DNA from: JAWVFM01 sp963843315
GTDB taxonomy: Bacteria > Actinomycetota > Thermoleophilia > Solirubrobacterales > 70-9
Direction: 5' to 3'
DNA length: 64,000 nt
Assembly (NCBI GenBank): GCA_963843315.1
Contig: CAWJJU010000005.1
Location: 372,001-436,000 of the forward strand
The translations under genes were made by a program, and so were the position numbers. The notes beneath the pieces are model-generated. The model was not told where the DNA came from, did not search any database, and saw only the letters and a program-made list of their open reading frames with translations. Below are positions 8,601 through 19,680 of this stretch, in pieces (position 1 is the stretch's first letter; each line of letters starts with the position of its first letter).

Positions 8601-10529
8601 CTAGCAGGCCTTGCACTGGCTCGCCAGTGCCTGCATGAGCGAGGAACGCGCGCCCGGGACTCCGAGCCCCGTGACGTTGTCGTAACCGGGCTTCGTCTTC
8701 AGGGACGTGTCGAAGTCGAAGCTTCGCAGCGAGACCGAGATGCCGTCCTTGCCGTTCACGCCGTTGGCGAAGTCGCGCCGGACGCCGGCGATGGTCGTGC
8801 GCGGGCTCTTCACGTCGCGGATCGCGTCGGAGCCGTACAGCGAGTAGAGCGCCGGGTTGACGAAGCCCAGCCGCGAGCCGCGCATCTGGTTCGCGTCGGC
8901 CATGTAGCCGGCGAGCAGCGGCGAGGAGAGGCTGGTGCCGCCGATGCGGTACTCGCCGTACTTGCGCTTGCCGCTCGGGAAGGTCTGGGTCTCGCCGACG
9001 ATCATGCCGGTGTTCGGGTCGCCGTCCATCGAGAGGTCAGGCACGACCCGGTTGAGCCCTCCGAAGCGCCCCGCGAGCCTGTACGGCACGACGTGGTGCT
9101 GATAGGACGGCTCGCGGAACAGGCGCGAGGTGCCGCCGCCGCTGCCGTACAGGAACGGCCCGGGCGGCCTGGGCGACCAGTGCGCCTTGTCGGTGCCGGC
9201 CTTCGCGAGGCCCGAGATCTTCGTGCCCCAGCCGGTCTCGAAGGCGCGGTTGCCGGTGGGCCCGACGCCCAGCGAGGTGCCGCCGACCGCCGTCACACGC
9301 GGGCTCGAGGCCGGGTAGTCGGCAGAGATGTGGCCGATCGTGGTGTGCTCGTCGCCGTCGTCACCCGAGGAGAAGTAGAGCCCGATGCCCTGCGCGACAG
9401 CCTGCTTGGAGACCTGCTCCTGGGCCCGGATCGACGAGAGCGTGTCGCCCTCGCCCAGCGAGCCGTAGGAGTTCGTCACCTCGGAGGCGGCGTCGTCGTC
9501 GACCGCCTTCGCCAGCGCGTCGAGGAGGCGCTTGCTCGAGTTGTCGACCGCGCCGTAGTAGGCGATGGTGGCGCCGGGGGCCATGGAATGCACGGCCTCG
9601 AGGTCCAGCGTCTCCTCGCCGTACCAGCCCTGCGCGCCGTGGCAGCCGAAGCGGCACCGGCCCGGCAGGACGGTCTGGTTGATGTTCGCCGGGGGAAGGC
9701 CGTGTCGCGAGCTGTACTCGTTGACGTCCTTGACGATCGTGGGCGCGGCGAAGGCGTCGACGATGGCGACCGTCTCGCCCGCTCCGTCGAAGCCCTGATT
9801 CAGCGCGGTGTCGACGCCGTAGGCGCTCTGAAGGTCCTGCGCGTCCCAGCCGCAGGGAACGTAGGGCTGGCCATGTCCGTACGCCGGGGGGATCTCCCTG
9901 CCGGCGAACTTCTGGCCCCAGAAGTTGGAGCAGGGGCCGGCGTTGACGAACGCGGGCGGAGGCGGCAGCCGCTTGGACAGGCGATGCTCGACGCTCTCGC
10001 TGAGGCCGTTGATCCCGGCCACCGAGCGGGCGACGCGGCGCGGCATCGACGCCGGCTTCGACGCGGCGCGAACTAGGTGTCCGCCGTGGCGGTAGAGGTC
10101 TAGCCGGGTATTGAAGGCCCGCTCGGCGCTGCGAACCGACCCGCTGACGTCCACCAGCATCCGGCTGGCGGAGACGCCGGTGACGCGCATGCCGCGGGAG
10201 CGCATGTAGGTGGCCAGGCGCTTGACCGTGGCGTCGCTCGGCGAGTAGCGGGAGCGGAAGTCCTGGGCGCTGAGGAAGTCGCCGTACTGGGGGCTCGACG
10301 GATCGCTGACCGCCGTATCGACCCGGTCGAGCTCGCTCGAGTGCCGCCAGCGAAGCGCGACGGCGACGTCGACCCGGCCGTGAGCGCCGGCCACGGGTGC
10401 CGTGTGAGCCGCCACCGCCGGGACCGTCCCCTTGAACGTCTTCTGGGAGGAGGCGGACGCGCCGGCCGGAACCGCCGCCGCGATCCCCACCACGCAAATG
10501 GCTGCCGAGAGCTTCCCGCCTCTCCTCAT
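8601..10529 (-). CDS. Secreted S53-family serine-carboxyl peptidase (sedolisin)
   Basis: 642 residues from ATG 10529 (the in-frame start at 10664 has no signal sequence). It has an N-terminal signal peptide (residues 1-27), a pro-kumamolisin activation domain (about 50-190) and a catalytic domain. The catalytic set is complete: Glu305 and Asp309 in EETLDLEAVH, Asp390 in SSGDDG, and Ser533 in GGTSLSSP. A C-terminal PGYDNVTGLGVP motif matches the calcium site. Six or more Cys residues suggest disulfides outside the cell. Such enzymes cleave proteins at acidic pH. Self-contained; its nearest downstream neighbour is 8592 on the other strand. Confidence 0.93.
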   Translation of the reverse strand: MRRGGKLSAAICVVGIAAAVPAGASASSQKTFKGTVPAVAAHTAPVAGAHGRVDVAVALRWRHSSELDRVDTAVSDPSSPQYGDFLSAQDFRSRYSPSDATVKRLATYMRSRGMRVTGVSASRMLVDVSGSVRSAERAFNTRLDLYRHGGHLVRAASKPASMPRRVARSVAGINGLSESVEHRLSKRLPPPPAFVNAGPCSNFWGQKFAGREIPPAYGHGQPYVPCGWDAQDLQSAYGVDTALNQGFDGAGETVAIVDAFAAPTIVKDVNEYSSRHGLPPANINQTVLPGRCRFGCHGAQGWYGEETLDLEAVHSMAPGATIAYYGAVDNSSKRLLDALAKAVDDDAASEVTNSYGSLGEGDTLSSIRAQEQVSKQAVAQGIGLYFSSGDDGDEHTTIGHISADYPASSPRVTAVGGTSLGVGPTGNRAFETGWGTKISGLAKAGTDKAHWSPRPPGPFLYGSGGGTSRLFREPSYQHHVVPYRLAGRFGGLNRVVPDLSMDGDPNTGMIVGETQTFPSGKRKYGEYRIGGTSLSSPLLAGYMADANQMRGSRLGFVNPALYSLYGSDAIRDVKSPRTTIAGVRRDFANGVNGKDGISVSLRSFDFDTSLKTKPGYDNVTGLGVPGARSSLMQALASQCKAC

Positions 10530-10543
10530 CGGGTCAGGTTTTA

Positions 10544-10831
10544 TCACCGCGCGCGATTTTGCGCGGGCCTGTGGATCTCTTCCGGCCCCGGCAGGTAGAG
10601 ATCGGCGCCGCAGCGCGTGCAGACCTGAACGTAGAGCTTCTCGATCTTGCCGCAGCGCGGGCACCGCCGCTCGGGCTCGTCGGCCTCGACGCGATAGAGG
10701 ATCACGGCGATCAGCCCGAAGACGTTGATGGCGAGGCCGACCAGCAGCCAGATGAAGAAGGAGCTGCCCTTGGCGCGCCCGATCATCGCCGTGGCAAGCC
10801 CGAAGCCGGCGTCGATGACGATGAAGGCCAT
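10544..10831 (-). CDS. Small membrane protein with C-terminal zinc ribbon
   Basis: 95 residues, start ATG 10831. One strongly hydrophobic segment (FFIWLLVGLAINVFGLIAVILY, about 25-46) is followed by a CPRC-x11-CTRC zinc-ribbon (about 57-76). No known function. It lies between the ndh gene upstream and the sedolisin gene downstream on the same strand with short gaps, so it may share their transcript. The DUF-type family name cannot be assigned from sequence alone. Confidence 0.7.
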   Translation of the reverse strand: MAFIVIDAGFGLATAMIGRAKGSSFFIWLLVGLAINVFGLIAVILYRVEADEPERRCPRCGKIEKLYVQVCTRCGADLYLPGPEEIHRPAQNRAR

Positions 10832-10841
10832 GCGATGGGGC

Positions 10842-12173
10842 CTACTCGCCCGGCTCGCCGATCGGGCGGTGCGTGCCGCCACGCTCGTAGACCTCGGCGC
10901 GAAGCGGGCGGGGATGCCCGATGGACCCCACCTCGGACACGTCGCGGGCGAAGGGCAGGCCGACCGTCCAGTCGGCCACCGCGCGGACCTTGCGAGCGAA
11001 GCCCGGGATCTGGCTCATGTGGTAGGTGCGGGCCAGCCACCACGCCGGAAAGCCCCGGAAGCGGGTGGCTCCGAGCCTGCCGACGGCCTTGTAGTGGCCG
11101 AGGTTCACGAAGGCCGCCTTGGCCTCGTAGGAGTACGGAGCCGAAGTTCCCACCCCCAGCGCGGCGGCGATGTTCCGGGCCGCCACGGGCCCCTGGCGAA
11201 CCGCGTGCTGGGCGGTCGGCGGGCAGGCGCGAGACGGATCGAGCGGGTCGGGGACGGCCGCGCAGTCGCCCAGGGCGTACACGCCGTCGAGCCCCTCGAC
11301 CCGCAGGTGCGAGTCGACCACCACCCGTCCGCGATCGTCGAGCGGGACGGCAAGGTTGCGCAGGCTGGGATGCGGCGCGACGCCCGCGGTCCACACGAGC
11401 GTGCGGGCCGGGATGGTCTCGCCGGTCGAGAAGGTCACCGAGTTCGCCTCCACCCGCTCGATGCGGGTCTCGAGGCGCACATCGATGCCACGCCCGCGCA
11501 GCTCGCGGACCGCGTAGTCGGCCAGCGGCGCGTCGATCTCGGGCAGCACGCGGTCGGCGGCGTCGAGCAGGATCCAGCGCATCCCGTGCAGGCGCGCCCG
11601 CGGATAGCGCCTCATCGCGTCGGCGGCGAAGTCCTGGAGCTCGGCCAGCGCCTCCAGGCCCGAGTAGCCGCCGCCCACGAACACGTAGGTCAGAAGCTCG
11701 TCCTGGCGCGCGGGGTCGCTGGTGGCGTTCGCCTCCTCCAGCGTCTCGACGACGTGGTTGCGAAGCCAGATCGCGTCGGCCAGGCTCTTGAAGCCGATCG
11801 CGTGACGGTCGAGGCCCGGGACCGGGAGCAGGCGCGAGACCGCGCCCACCGAGAGCAGGAGCTGGTCGTAGGGCAGCTCCTCGGCCTCGCCGTCGTGGTC
11901 GGTGAGCGTGACGGTGCGCGCCTGCGGGTCGTGACCGGTGACCGCGCCGAGGCGCAGGTTGGTGCGCTTGAGGTAGTCGCGGATCGGGGTGACCACGTGG
12001 CGCGGCTCGAGCGTGCCCGCCGCCGCCTCCGGCAGGAACGGCGCGTAGAGCATGAAGTTGACGTCGTTGACCAGGATCAGCCGCGCCGACTGGCGAGGCA
12101 TCAGCCGCTCCAGCTCGCGGGCCGCGTACAGCCCTCCGAACCCTCCACCGGCGATTACGACGTTCCAGGCCAC
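10842..12173 (-). CDS. ndh: Type II NADH dehydrogenase (NDH-2-like FAD oxidoreductase)
   Basis: Membrane-associated, non-proton-pumping NADH:quinone oxidoreductase. 443 residues. N-terminal FAD dinucleotide fold GGGFGGLYAARELE (residues 7-20), second NADH fold YVFVGGGYSGLEALAEL (about 168-184), then VWTAGVAP and the FAD-contacting GVYALGDCAAVPDP. The C-terminal third is amphipathic as in NDH-2. The start ATG 12173 is immediately before the Rossmann strand. A palindromic repeat lies upstream at 12219-12270 between this gene and gatB. Confidence 0.9.
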   Translation of the reverse strand: MAWNVVIAGGGFGGLYAARELERLMPRQSARLILVNDVNFMLYAPFLPEAAAGTLEPRHVVTPIRDYLKRTNLRLGAVTGHDPQARTVTLTDHDGEAEELPYDQLLLSVGAVSRLLPVPGLDRHAIGFKSLADAIWLRNHVVETLEEANATSDPARQDELLTYVFVGGGYSGLEALAELQDFAADAMRRYPRARLHGMRWILLDAADRVLPEIDAPLADYAVRELRGRGIDVRLETRIERVEANSVTFSTGETIPARTLVWTAGVAPHPSLRNLAVPLDDRGRVVVDSHLRVEGLDGVYALGDCAAVPDPLDPSRACPPTAQHAVRQGPVAARNIAAALGVGTSAPYSYEAKAAFVNLGHYKAVGRLGATRFRGFPAWWLARTYHMSQIPGFARKVRAVADWTVGLPFARDVSEVGSIGHPRPLRAEVYERGGTHRPIGEPGE

Positions 12174-12218
12174 ATCCTCATCCTACCACCTTGTAACACG
12201 CTTGTAACACCCCCACCC

Positions 12219-12270
12219 CGCCGAGATGCGAATTTGGGGCGCCTGGACGGCCTGTATTCGCATCTCGGCG
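12219..12270. repeat. 15-bp perfect inverted repeat, 22-nt spacer
   Basis: Arms 12219-12233 (CGCCGAGATGCGAAT) and 12256-12270 are exact reverse complements. It lies in the 107-bp gap between the gatB stop (12281) and the ndh start (12173), both minus strand. A direct repeat of CTTGTAACAC precedes it at about 12190-12210. It could terminate gatB transcription, but the 22-nt spacer is long for an intrinsic terminator and no T-run follows. Confidence 0.75.
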
Positions 12271-12280
12271 TGGTTTGGGC

Positions 12281-13713
12281 TCAGAGGCCGAGCTTGGAGC
12301 GGATGAGGGCGGTGACCTCGCCGCCCTCGGCGCGACCGCGAGTCTCGCGCATGACGGCGCCGACGATCGGCCCGATCGCGCCGTCCTTGCCCGATCGGAC
12401 CTTCTCGGCCGCCTCCTCGTTGGCGGCGATCGCCGCCTCGACGATCGCCTCGAGCTCGGAGGAGTCGGTCCCGCCCGCAAGGCCCTCGCGCTCGGCGATG
12501 GCCGCCGGCTCGCCGCCCTCGGCGACCATCACCGCCAGGACCTGTCGCCCGGCTGCGTGCGTGAGCTGCTTGGACTGCACCATCCCGATCAGTTCGGCCA
12601 GGGCGCGGGGGGAACCTCTCGGCCCTCGTCGCCGGCTTCCCTGCGAATCGCCACCAGGTCGCCGATGACCCAGTTCGCCACGACGCCGGCCTCGGCCTCG
12701 CCGGCGCCGAGCACCGCCTCGAAGTAGGCCGCCGCCGCGATATCGAACGCAAGCTGCCGCGCCGCCGCCTCCGCGAGCCCCAGCTCCGCGTACCGCGCCT
12801 CGCGGTCGGCCGGCGACTCCCCCACGCTCGCGCGCGCCGCCTCGATCATCTCCTCCGTGGGCGCCAGCGGAACCAGGTCGGGCTCGGGGAAATAGCGGTA
12901 GTCGTGGGCGTACTCCTTGCTGCGAAGCGAGGTGATGGAACCGCTCACCGGGTCGAAGTGCAGCGTCTCCTGGTCCACCTGCCCGCCGCCGTCGAGGATC
13001 GCCGCCTGGCGCTCGAGCTCGGCCTCGATGCCGCGCTCGAGAAAGCGGAAGCTGTTCATGTTCTTCAGCTCGGTCTTCGTCCCCAGCTCGGAGGCGCCCG
13101 CCGGGCGCAGCGAGACGTTCGCGTCGCAGCGCAGGCTCCCCTCCTCCATCGAGACATTCGACGCCCCGGTGCCGCGGACGGTCTCGCGCAGGAGCTGCGC
13201 CCACTCGCGGGCCTGCGCAGCGCTCTCGATGTCGGGCTCGGAGACGATCTCCACCAGCGGCGTGCCGGCGCGGTTGAAGTCCACGAGCGAGGCCGTGGAG
13301 GCGTGGATCCGCCCCGACTCCCCGACGTGGATCATCTTCGCGGTGTCCTCCTCCAGGTGGACGCGGTGAATCCGGACCTCGCCGAGGCTCCCCGTGCTGC
13401 CAAGCGGAATGTCGTACTGGCTGATCTGGTAGCCCTTGGGGATGTCGGGATAGAAGTAGTTCTTGCGGTGGAAGATCGAGCGCGGGGCGATCTCGCAGCC
13501 CAGCGCCAGCGCGATCGCCAGCGCGAAGCGAACGGCCTGCTCGTTGACCACCGGCAGCGAGCCGGGATGCGCCAGGCAAACCGGGCAGGTGTGGACGTTC
13601 GGCTCGGCGCCGAACGACGGCTCGCAGCCGCAGAACATCTTCGTCCGCGTCTGCAGCTGGCAGTGGATCTCCAGGCCGATGACGGCCTCGTAGCGCTCGC
13701 GCCAGTCGCTCAT
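12281..13713 (-). CDS. gatB: Asp/Glu-tRNA(Asn/Gln) amidotransferase subunit B (frameshift)
   Basis: Subunit of GatCAB, which amidates misacylated Glu-tRNA(Gln) or Asp-tRNA(Asn). N-terminal part MSDWRERYEAVIGLEIHCQLQT, the CPVCLAHPGSLP zinc region, YFYPDIPKGYQISQYD and NRAGTPLVEIVSEPD are diagnostic. The frame breaks near 12610 at a run of six C (minus strand): one more C would join EVPP to RALAELIGMVQ, giving the tail domain that ends at 12281. Total about 477 residues, as expected. Because gatA and gatB are both essential and both shifted, an assembly error is more likely than a pseudogene. Start ATG 13713. Confidence 0.93.
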
Positions 13714-13721
13714 GAACCACC

Positions 13722-13768
13722 TGCGGCGGCTTCGCCGCCCGACACGCTGCTTTCGGTGCTGAAGCACC

Positions 13769-13772
<4 letters not shown>
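13722..13772. repeat. Two-hairpin intergenic repeat, copy 1
   Basis: Two adjacent hairpins: GGCGGC-TTC-GCCGCC (about 13727-13741) and GGTGC-TGAA-GCACC, linked by GCTGCTTTC. A second copy lies at 22003-22053 with the same linker and compensatory changes in the hairpins. It sits between gatA (stop 13769) and gatB (start 13713). Confidence 0.7.
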
Positions 13773-15211
<1,439 letters not shown>

Positions 15212-15215
<4 letters not shown>

Positions 15216-15496
15216 GCCTGGGGCGAGGGGACGCGGTAGGCGTCGTCGGTTGCGTCGGGGGCCCCGGCGAGCGTGCTCTCGCGGGGCCAGCTCGGTCGCG
15301 GCTCGTCGGCGCGCAGCACGTTGACGAGCCGGGCGACGTGCGAGGTCGGCTCGACGCCGTCGAGATCCAGCTCCTCGATGCGCTCAACGTGCTCGAGAAT
15401 CGCGGAGAGCTCCGAGGCCATCCGCTCGACCTCCTCGTCGGAGAGCCGCAGGCGGGCGAGCCGGGCGACGTGCAGGACGTGATCGCGGTCGATCAT
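15212..15496 (-). CDS. gatC: Asp/Glu-tRNA amidotransferase subunit C
   Basis: 94 residues, the usual size of GatC, which clamps GatA to GatB. It starts MIDRDHVLHVARLARLRLSDEEVERMASELSAILEHVERIEELD and has the typical GVEPTSHV motif. The ATG at 15496 is chosen; the frame is open further upstream but that stretch contains the inverted repeat at 15522-15578 and no family homology. First gene of the gatC-gatA-gatB operon. Confidence 0.95.
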
Positions 15497-15521
15497 GCGG
15501 GCGATGTTAGTGCCACCTTGC

Positions 15522-15578
15522 GGGGTCAGACCCTCGCCCTGCAGAACAGTCGCGGCGCGTCTACAAGGGTCTGACCCC
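15522..15578. repeat. 13-bp perfect inverted repeat, 31-nt spacer
   Basis: Arms 15522-15534 (GGGGTCAGACCCT) and 15566-15578 are exact reverse complements. It lies between the divergent starts of gatC (15496) and the membrane protein at 15603, so it cannot be a terminator for either. Its arms contain GGGTC/GACCC sub-palindromes, a layout seen in REP-type repeats. Confidence 0.75.
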
Positions 15579-15602
15579 ACGGGGGACGTAGACTGCCGCG
15601 CG

Positions 15603-16046
15603 ATGTCCGGGGCATCCGCCGAGAGGTTCGTGGTCGCGAACCTGCGCGTTCTGGCCCTCACCTTCGCCGTGGTGGGGATCCTGTTCATCGCCGTTCCCGA
15701 TGGCGTGCTGAGCGTCATCGACGACGTCGGCGACTGGTTCGGAAACTTCGCGAAGGCCCCCGAGACGACCGAGAAGCTCTGGCTCGCCCTGGCCTTTGCC
15801 TACATGGTCGTGATCGCGGGGATCTGCGTCGTGGTCTCGACGGACGTCGTTCGCTACCGGCCCATGCTGCTCGTGCTGGCGGCGGGCAAGGCCGCGTCGT
15901 CGCTGGCCGCCCTCGCGTTCTTCGTCTTCGACCAGAACGTCTTCATCTACCTCCTCAACTTCATCGTCGACGGCTCGCTGGTGTTCATCGTGCTCTACCT
16001 GCACTCGGTCGCCGGCCGCATCGAGGACCCGGCCGCTCCCTTCTGA
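15603..16046 (+). CDS. Four-helix membrane protein of unknown function
   Basis: 147 residues from ATG 15603. About four hydrophobic segments: LRVLALTFAVVGILFIAVP, LWLALAFAYMVVIAGICVVV, MLLVLAAGKAASSLAALAFFV and VFIYLLNFIVDGSLVFIVLYL. No catalytic motif was recognised. It is immediately upstream of, and in the same frame as, the GMC oxidoreductase, whose family-like sequence seems to begin right after this stop codon. GMC dehydrogenase operons often contain a small membrane partner, so it may anchor that enzyme. Confidence 0.75.
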   Translation: MSGASAERFVVANLRVLALTFAVVGILFIAVPDGVLSVIDDVGDWFGNFAKAPETTEKLWLALAFAYMVVIAGICVVVSTDVVRYRPMLLVLAAGKAASSLAALAFFVFDQNVFIYLLNFIVDGSLVFIVLYLHSVAGRIEDPAAPF

Positions 16047-16106
16047 AGGCGCTCCCCGGGGCTGAGGGCCGCCGAGGCACGCACCCTGCGCGCGTACGCC
16101 GAGGCG

Positions 16107-17993
16107 ATGTCGCCTGCGCACGGGGCGCTTCCGGCCGCGGCCGGAAACGGGCCGGCCGGGCCCGAGAGCATCGACGTCGTCGCCACGCTGCGCCCGTACC
16201 TCGCGACGATGCCCCATCGCTCCGTGCGGCGCATGGGCCTGGCGCTGACGGCGCTGGAATGGCTGCGCTTTCCAAGGCGGTTCAGCTCGGCGAGCGTCGA
16301 CTCGCGGCGCGAGCGCATCGAGCGGCTGGAGGCCTCCGGCACCCCCCTGGTGCGCGACATCCTGCTCGGCGTCAAGGTCCTCGCGGGGCTCGCCTACGGC
16401 AGCGACGAGCGCGTTCGCGCCGCGGTCGGCTATGTGGCCGACTGCCGCGTGGCGGATCCGGACGAGGAGGCCCGCCTGCCGCGGCCCAGCCTGGGCGACA
16501 CCAAGCCGCCTCCCGGCGGCGAGGAGTGCGACGTGGCGATCGTCGGCTCGGGCGCCGGCGGAGCGGTTGCGGCCGCGATCCTCGCCGAGGCGGGGCTCGA
16601 CGTCCTGGTGCTGGAGGCCGGCCCGCACCTCGACCGCGCCAGCTACCCCCAGGATCCGCTCGAGGCCCTCTCCGCCCTGTACCGCGACGGCGGGCTGACC
16701 GTCTGCGAGGGCCGCCCCGCCATTCCCACGCCGGTCGGCCGGGCGGTCGGGGGCACCACCGTCATCAACTCCGGCACGTGCTTTCGAGCTCCCGAGCACG
16801 TGCTGGAGAGCTGGCGAACCGAGCACGGCATCGGCTGGGCGCAGGAGCTCGAGCCCGACTACCGCGCGGCCGAGGAGATGCTCGACGTGACCCCGGTCGA
16901 CCCGCAGACGATGGGGCGAAACGGCCAGCTCCTGATGGAGGGCGCGGAGGCCATGGGCGTCGCCCACGAGCCGCTTCACCGAAACGCCGGCCGCTGCGTG
17001 TCGTGCAGCTCGTGCCCGCAGGGCTGCCGCCTCGACGCCAAGCGCGCCATGCACATGACCTACCTGCCGCGCGCGGTGGCCGCGGGGGCGCGGGTGCGCG
17101 CGGGCGTGGAGGCGCGGCGCATCGTCTTCGAGGGCGAGCGCGCCACGGGCGTCGAGTGCGTCACCTGCCCGCTGCCGGGAGCCGGCGGCGGCAGGCGCGC
17201 CCACCCGGTGCGGGCGCGCAAGGCCGTGATCATGGCCGGCGGCGCCTTCGGCACTCCCGAGCTGCATGCTGCGATCCGGCTTTCGCTCGCCCAGCGGCGA
17301 GCTGGGGCGAAACCTCCGGATCCACCCCGCCTGCTGGGTGGGCGCGCGGTTCGAGGAGGAGGTCCGGGGCTGGGACGGCGTGATGCAGAGCTACGCGGTC
17401 ACCGAGTGGGAGGAGGAGCACGGGGTCCTGCTCGAGGCGACCTTCACGCCCCTGGCCTTCGGAGGCCAGTGGCTGCCCGGGATCGGCGCGCCCCATCAAC
17501 AGCGCCTGCTCGAATACGACCGGATCGCCTCGACGGGCGTCCATCTCTCCGACACCTCGTCGGGCCGCGTCACGCCTCGCCCGCGACGGCTCCATGCGGG
17601 TCACCTACGACCTCACGCGCGACGACGCCCGCCGCCTCGCGTTCGGGATCGCCCGCGCGGCCGAGCTCTTCTACGCGGCTGGGGCCACCGAGGTCTACCC
17701 GCAGGTCTCCGGCCAGGACATGCTTCGCCGCGAGCGCATCGCCGACTTCGACGCCTCGCCTCCGGCCGCGAAGCTGCTGCGGCTCGAGGCCTTCCACCCG
17801 ATGGGCACGGCCCGGATGGACGCGGACCCGAGGCGCGGGGTCGCCGGCCCCGACGGCGCTGTCCACGGCGCCGAATCGCTGTACGTGGCCGACGGCAGCC
17901 TGCTGCCCAGCTCGCTGGGCGTGAACCCGATGATGACCATCATCGCCACGGCCTCCCGTGTGGCGCACCCAGACGGCCGCCGCTCTCACTTAA
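16107..17993 (+). CDS. GMC-family FAD oxidoreductase (three frameshifts)
   Basis: FAD-dependent alcohol/sugar/sterol oxidoreductase. FAD fold VAIVGSGAGGAVAAAILAEAGLDVLVLEAG, GMC signature VGGTTVINSGTCFRAPE, a Cys cluster (CVSCSSCPQGC) and the C-terminal FHPMGTARMD...SLYVADGSLLPSSLGVNP with the catalytic His/Asn region. Frames change near 17262, 17575 and 17965; restoring them gives about 620 residues ending at TAA 17991-17993, just before a terminator. The ATG at 16107 is the first start codon, but LRAAEARTLRAYAEA upstream (16062 on) also looks like family sequence, so the true start may be the CTG at 16062 or be hidden by an error. Confidence 0.85.
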
Positions 17994-17994
17994 C

Positions 17995-18024
17995 GCGAGA
18001 GGCCGCCCGAAGGCGGCCTCTCGC
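17995..18024 (+). terminator. Intrinsic-type hairpin after GMC oxidoreductase
   Basis: Perfect 13-bp stem GCGAGAGGCCGCC with a CGAA loop, starting 1 nt after the inferred TAA stop. No long T-run follows, as is common in high-GC actinobacteria. It supports TAA 17991 as the true stop. Confidence 0.8.
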
Positions 18025-18040
18025 TCGCAATCTCTCCTCC

Positions 18041-18058
18041 CTGGCGCCTTCGCGCCAG
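18041..18058 (-). terminator. Hairpin at the end of the folD operon
   Basis: CTGGCGC-CTTC-GCGCCAG, a 7-bp perfect stem, lies 19 nt beyond the stop (18077) of the minus-strand membrane protein gene. With the hairpin at 17995 it separates two convergent transcripts. Confidence 0.6.
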
Positions 18059-18076
18059 AGCTCTCAGCTCTCAGCG

Positions 18077-18649
18077 TTACGCCGAGGGCGGGGGCGCGCC
18101 CGTGCCTCCACCGGTCGTGCCGCCGGGGCCTGCGCCCGGGCCGCCACCGCGGTTGGAAAGCTGGTCCCGAGCGTCGCTGAAGCTCGTTCCCTCTTCCTGC
18201 ATCGCCGCCCAGCCGCCGTAGGCGACTCCTGCGGTCGCGATCAGGCCGAGGAAGGCTCCGATCTTGCGGCCCTTGTCCACGCCGGTGGGAAGATCGACGC
18301 CCGAGAAGTTCGGCGGGTCGATGATCCGGAACAGGACGAGGACGACGCAGAGGATTCCCAGCCCCGCGACGATCGCGCTGAGCGCAACCGGAAGGCTGAC
18401 GGTCTGGCCGCTGCCGCTGGTGTAGGCGAGGGCGATGGCCGCCAGCGCCGTGATGAACAGGATGATGTCGATGAAGCCGAACGAGCCCCAGGCGTTACGC
18501 GAGACCTCGGCGCTGAAGCCGGGAACACCGCCGAGCCCGCCACTGCTCACGCTAAGGCTGAACCACTTGAAGATGAACATGATCAGGATCAGGGCGATCC
18601 CGGAGGCCCCGGCGATCTTCTCGCCCTGGCTGAGCCTGTTTACGTCCAT
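18077..18649 (-). CDS. Four-helix membrane protein with Gly/Pro-rich tail
   Basis: 190 residues, start ATG 18649. Hydrophobic segments at about 13-32, 58-77, 85-108 and 131-149. The C-terminus (about 165-190) is a low-complexity Gly/Ala/Pro/Thr tail. Function unknown. The start directly abuts the folD stop (TGAATG), so it is the second gene of that operon. Confidence 0.75.
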   Translation of the reverse strand: MDVNRLSQGEKIAGASGIALILIMFIFKWFSLSVSSGGLGGVPGFSAEVSRNAWGSFGFIDIILFITALAAIALAYTSGSGQTVSLPVALSAIVAGLGILCVVLVLFRIIDPPNFSGVDLPTGVDKGRKIGAFLGLIATAGVAYGGWAAMQEEGTSFSDARDQLSNRGGGPGAGPGGTTGGGTGAPPPSA

Positions 18650-19637
18650 TCAGATACTCCCCTCGAAGCAATGGTTGTGGTCAGCGCGGATCTTGCGCAG
18701 GCCGCAGCCTATACCTCCCATAGGTCGAGATCGTGCCTGCCCTCCCGCGGGAACGGCCAAACGTCCAGGCTTGCTCAGGAGCGCCGCGACCCGCGCGGCG
18801 AGGAGAGTGTTCTCGAGAAGCATCGCGATGGTCATCGGCCCGACTCCGCCGGGCACGGGGGTGATCGCGCCGGCGACCGCGGCCGACCTCGTCGAAGCGC
18901 ACGTCGCCCACCAGCCCCGCGTCGGTGCGGTTGGTCCCCACGTCGACCACCACCGCGCCGGGCTTCACCATCTCCGCGCCGACCATCTCCGGCGAGCCCA
19001 CCGCGGCGACCAGGATGTCGGCCCGCGAGCAGACGCTCGCCAGGTCCCGCGTGCGCGAGTGGCACACGGTCACCGTCGCGTTCGCGTTGGTCAGCAGGGC
19101 GGCGACGGGCCGGCCGACCAGGATCGAGCGGCCGATCACGACCGCCTCGGCCCCCGCCGGGTCGACCCCGGCCTCGCCGATGATCTCCATGATCCCGCGC
19201 GGCGTGCACGACACGAGCCCCGGCCGCCCCTGCGCGAGCAGCCCGGCGCTGGCCGCCGTGAGGCCGTCGACGTCCTTCGCGGGGTCGATGAGGGCGATGA
19301 CGTCGTCCTGGTCGTGCTGCTCGGGAAGCGGCAGCTGCACGAGGATGCCGTCGACGTCGTCGTCGGCGTTCAGCTTGCGCACCAGGTCGAGGAGCTCCGT
19401 CGCGGGCGTCCCCGCGTCGAGGCCGTGATGGATGGAGCGCATCCCGGCCTCCTCGGTCTGGCGGCGCTTGTTGGTGACGTAGATCTCCGACGCCGGGTCG
19501 TCGTTGGCCAGCACGGTGGCGAGTCCGGGAACGTGCCCGTCGTGGGCGGCCGCGAACTCCTCGACGCCCGCGGCCACCCGCTCGCGCACGCGCGCCGCCA
19601 GGGCCTTGCCGTCGATCACCTCCGCGCTCACAGACAT
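18650..19637 (-). CDS. folD: Methylenetetrahydrofolate dehydrogenase/cyclohydrolase (frameshift)
   Basis: Bifunctional enzyme interconverting 5,10-methylene-THF and 10-formyl-THF with NADP. Motifs: ASEIYVTNKRRQTEEAGM (catalytic Tyr/Lys region), DDVDGILVQLPLPEQ, KDVDGLTAASAGLLAQG, VVIGRSILVGRPVAALLTNANATVTVCHSRT, AAVGSPEMVGAEMVKPGAVVVDVG. The frame breaks near 18885; the next frame supplies TPVPGGVGPMTIAMLLENTLLAAR and ends at 18650, adjacent to the next start. Full length about 329 residues, slightly long at the C-terminus. Start ATG 19637. Confidence 0.93.
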
Positions 19638-19680
19638 AGATCGCGCTTCGCACTCAGAGACATCGAAATCTGCTCCGCGC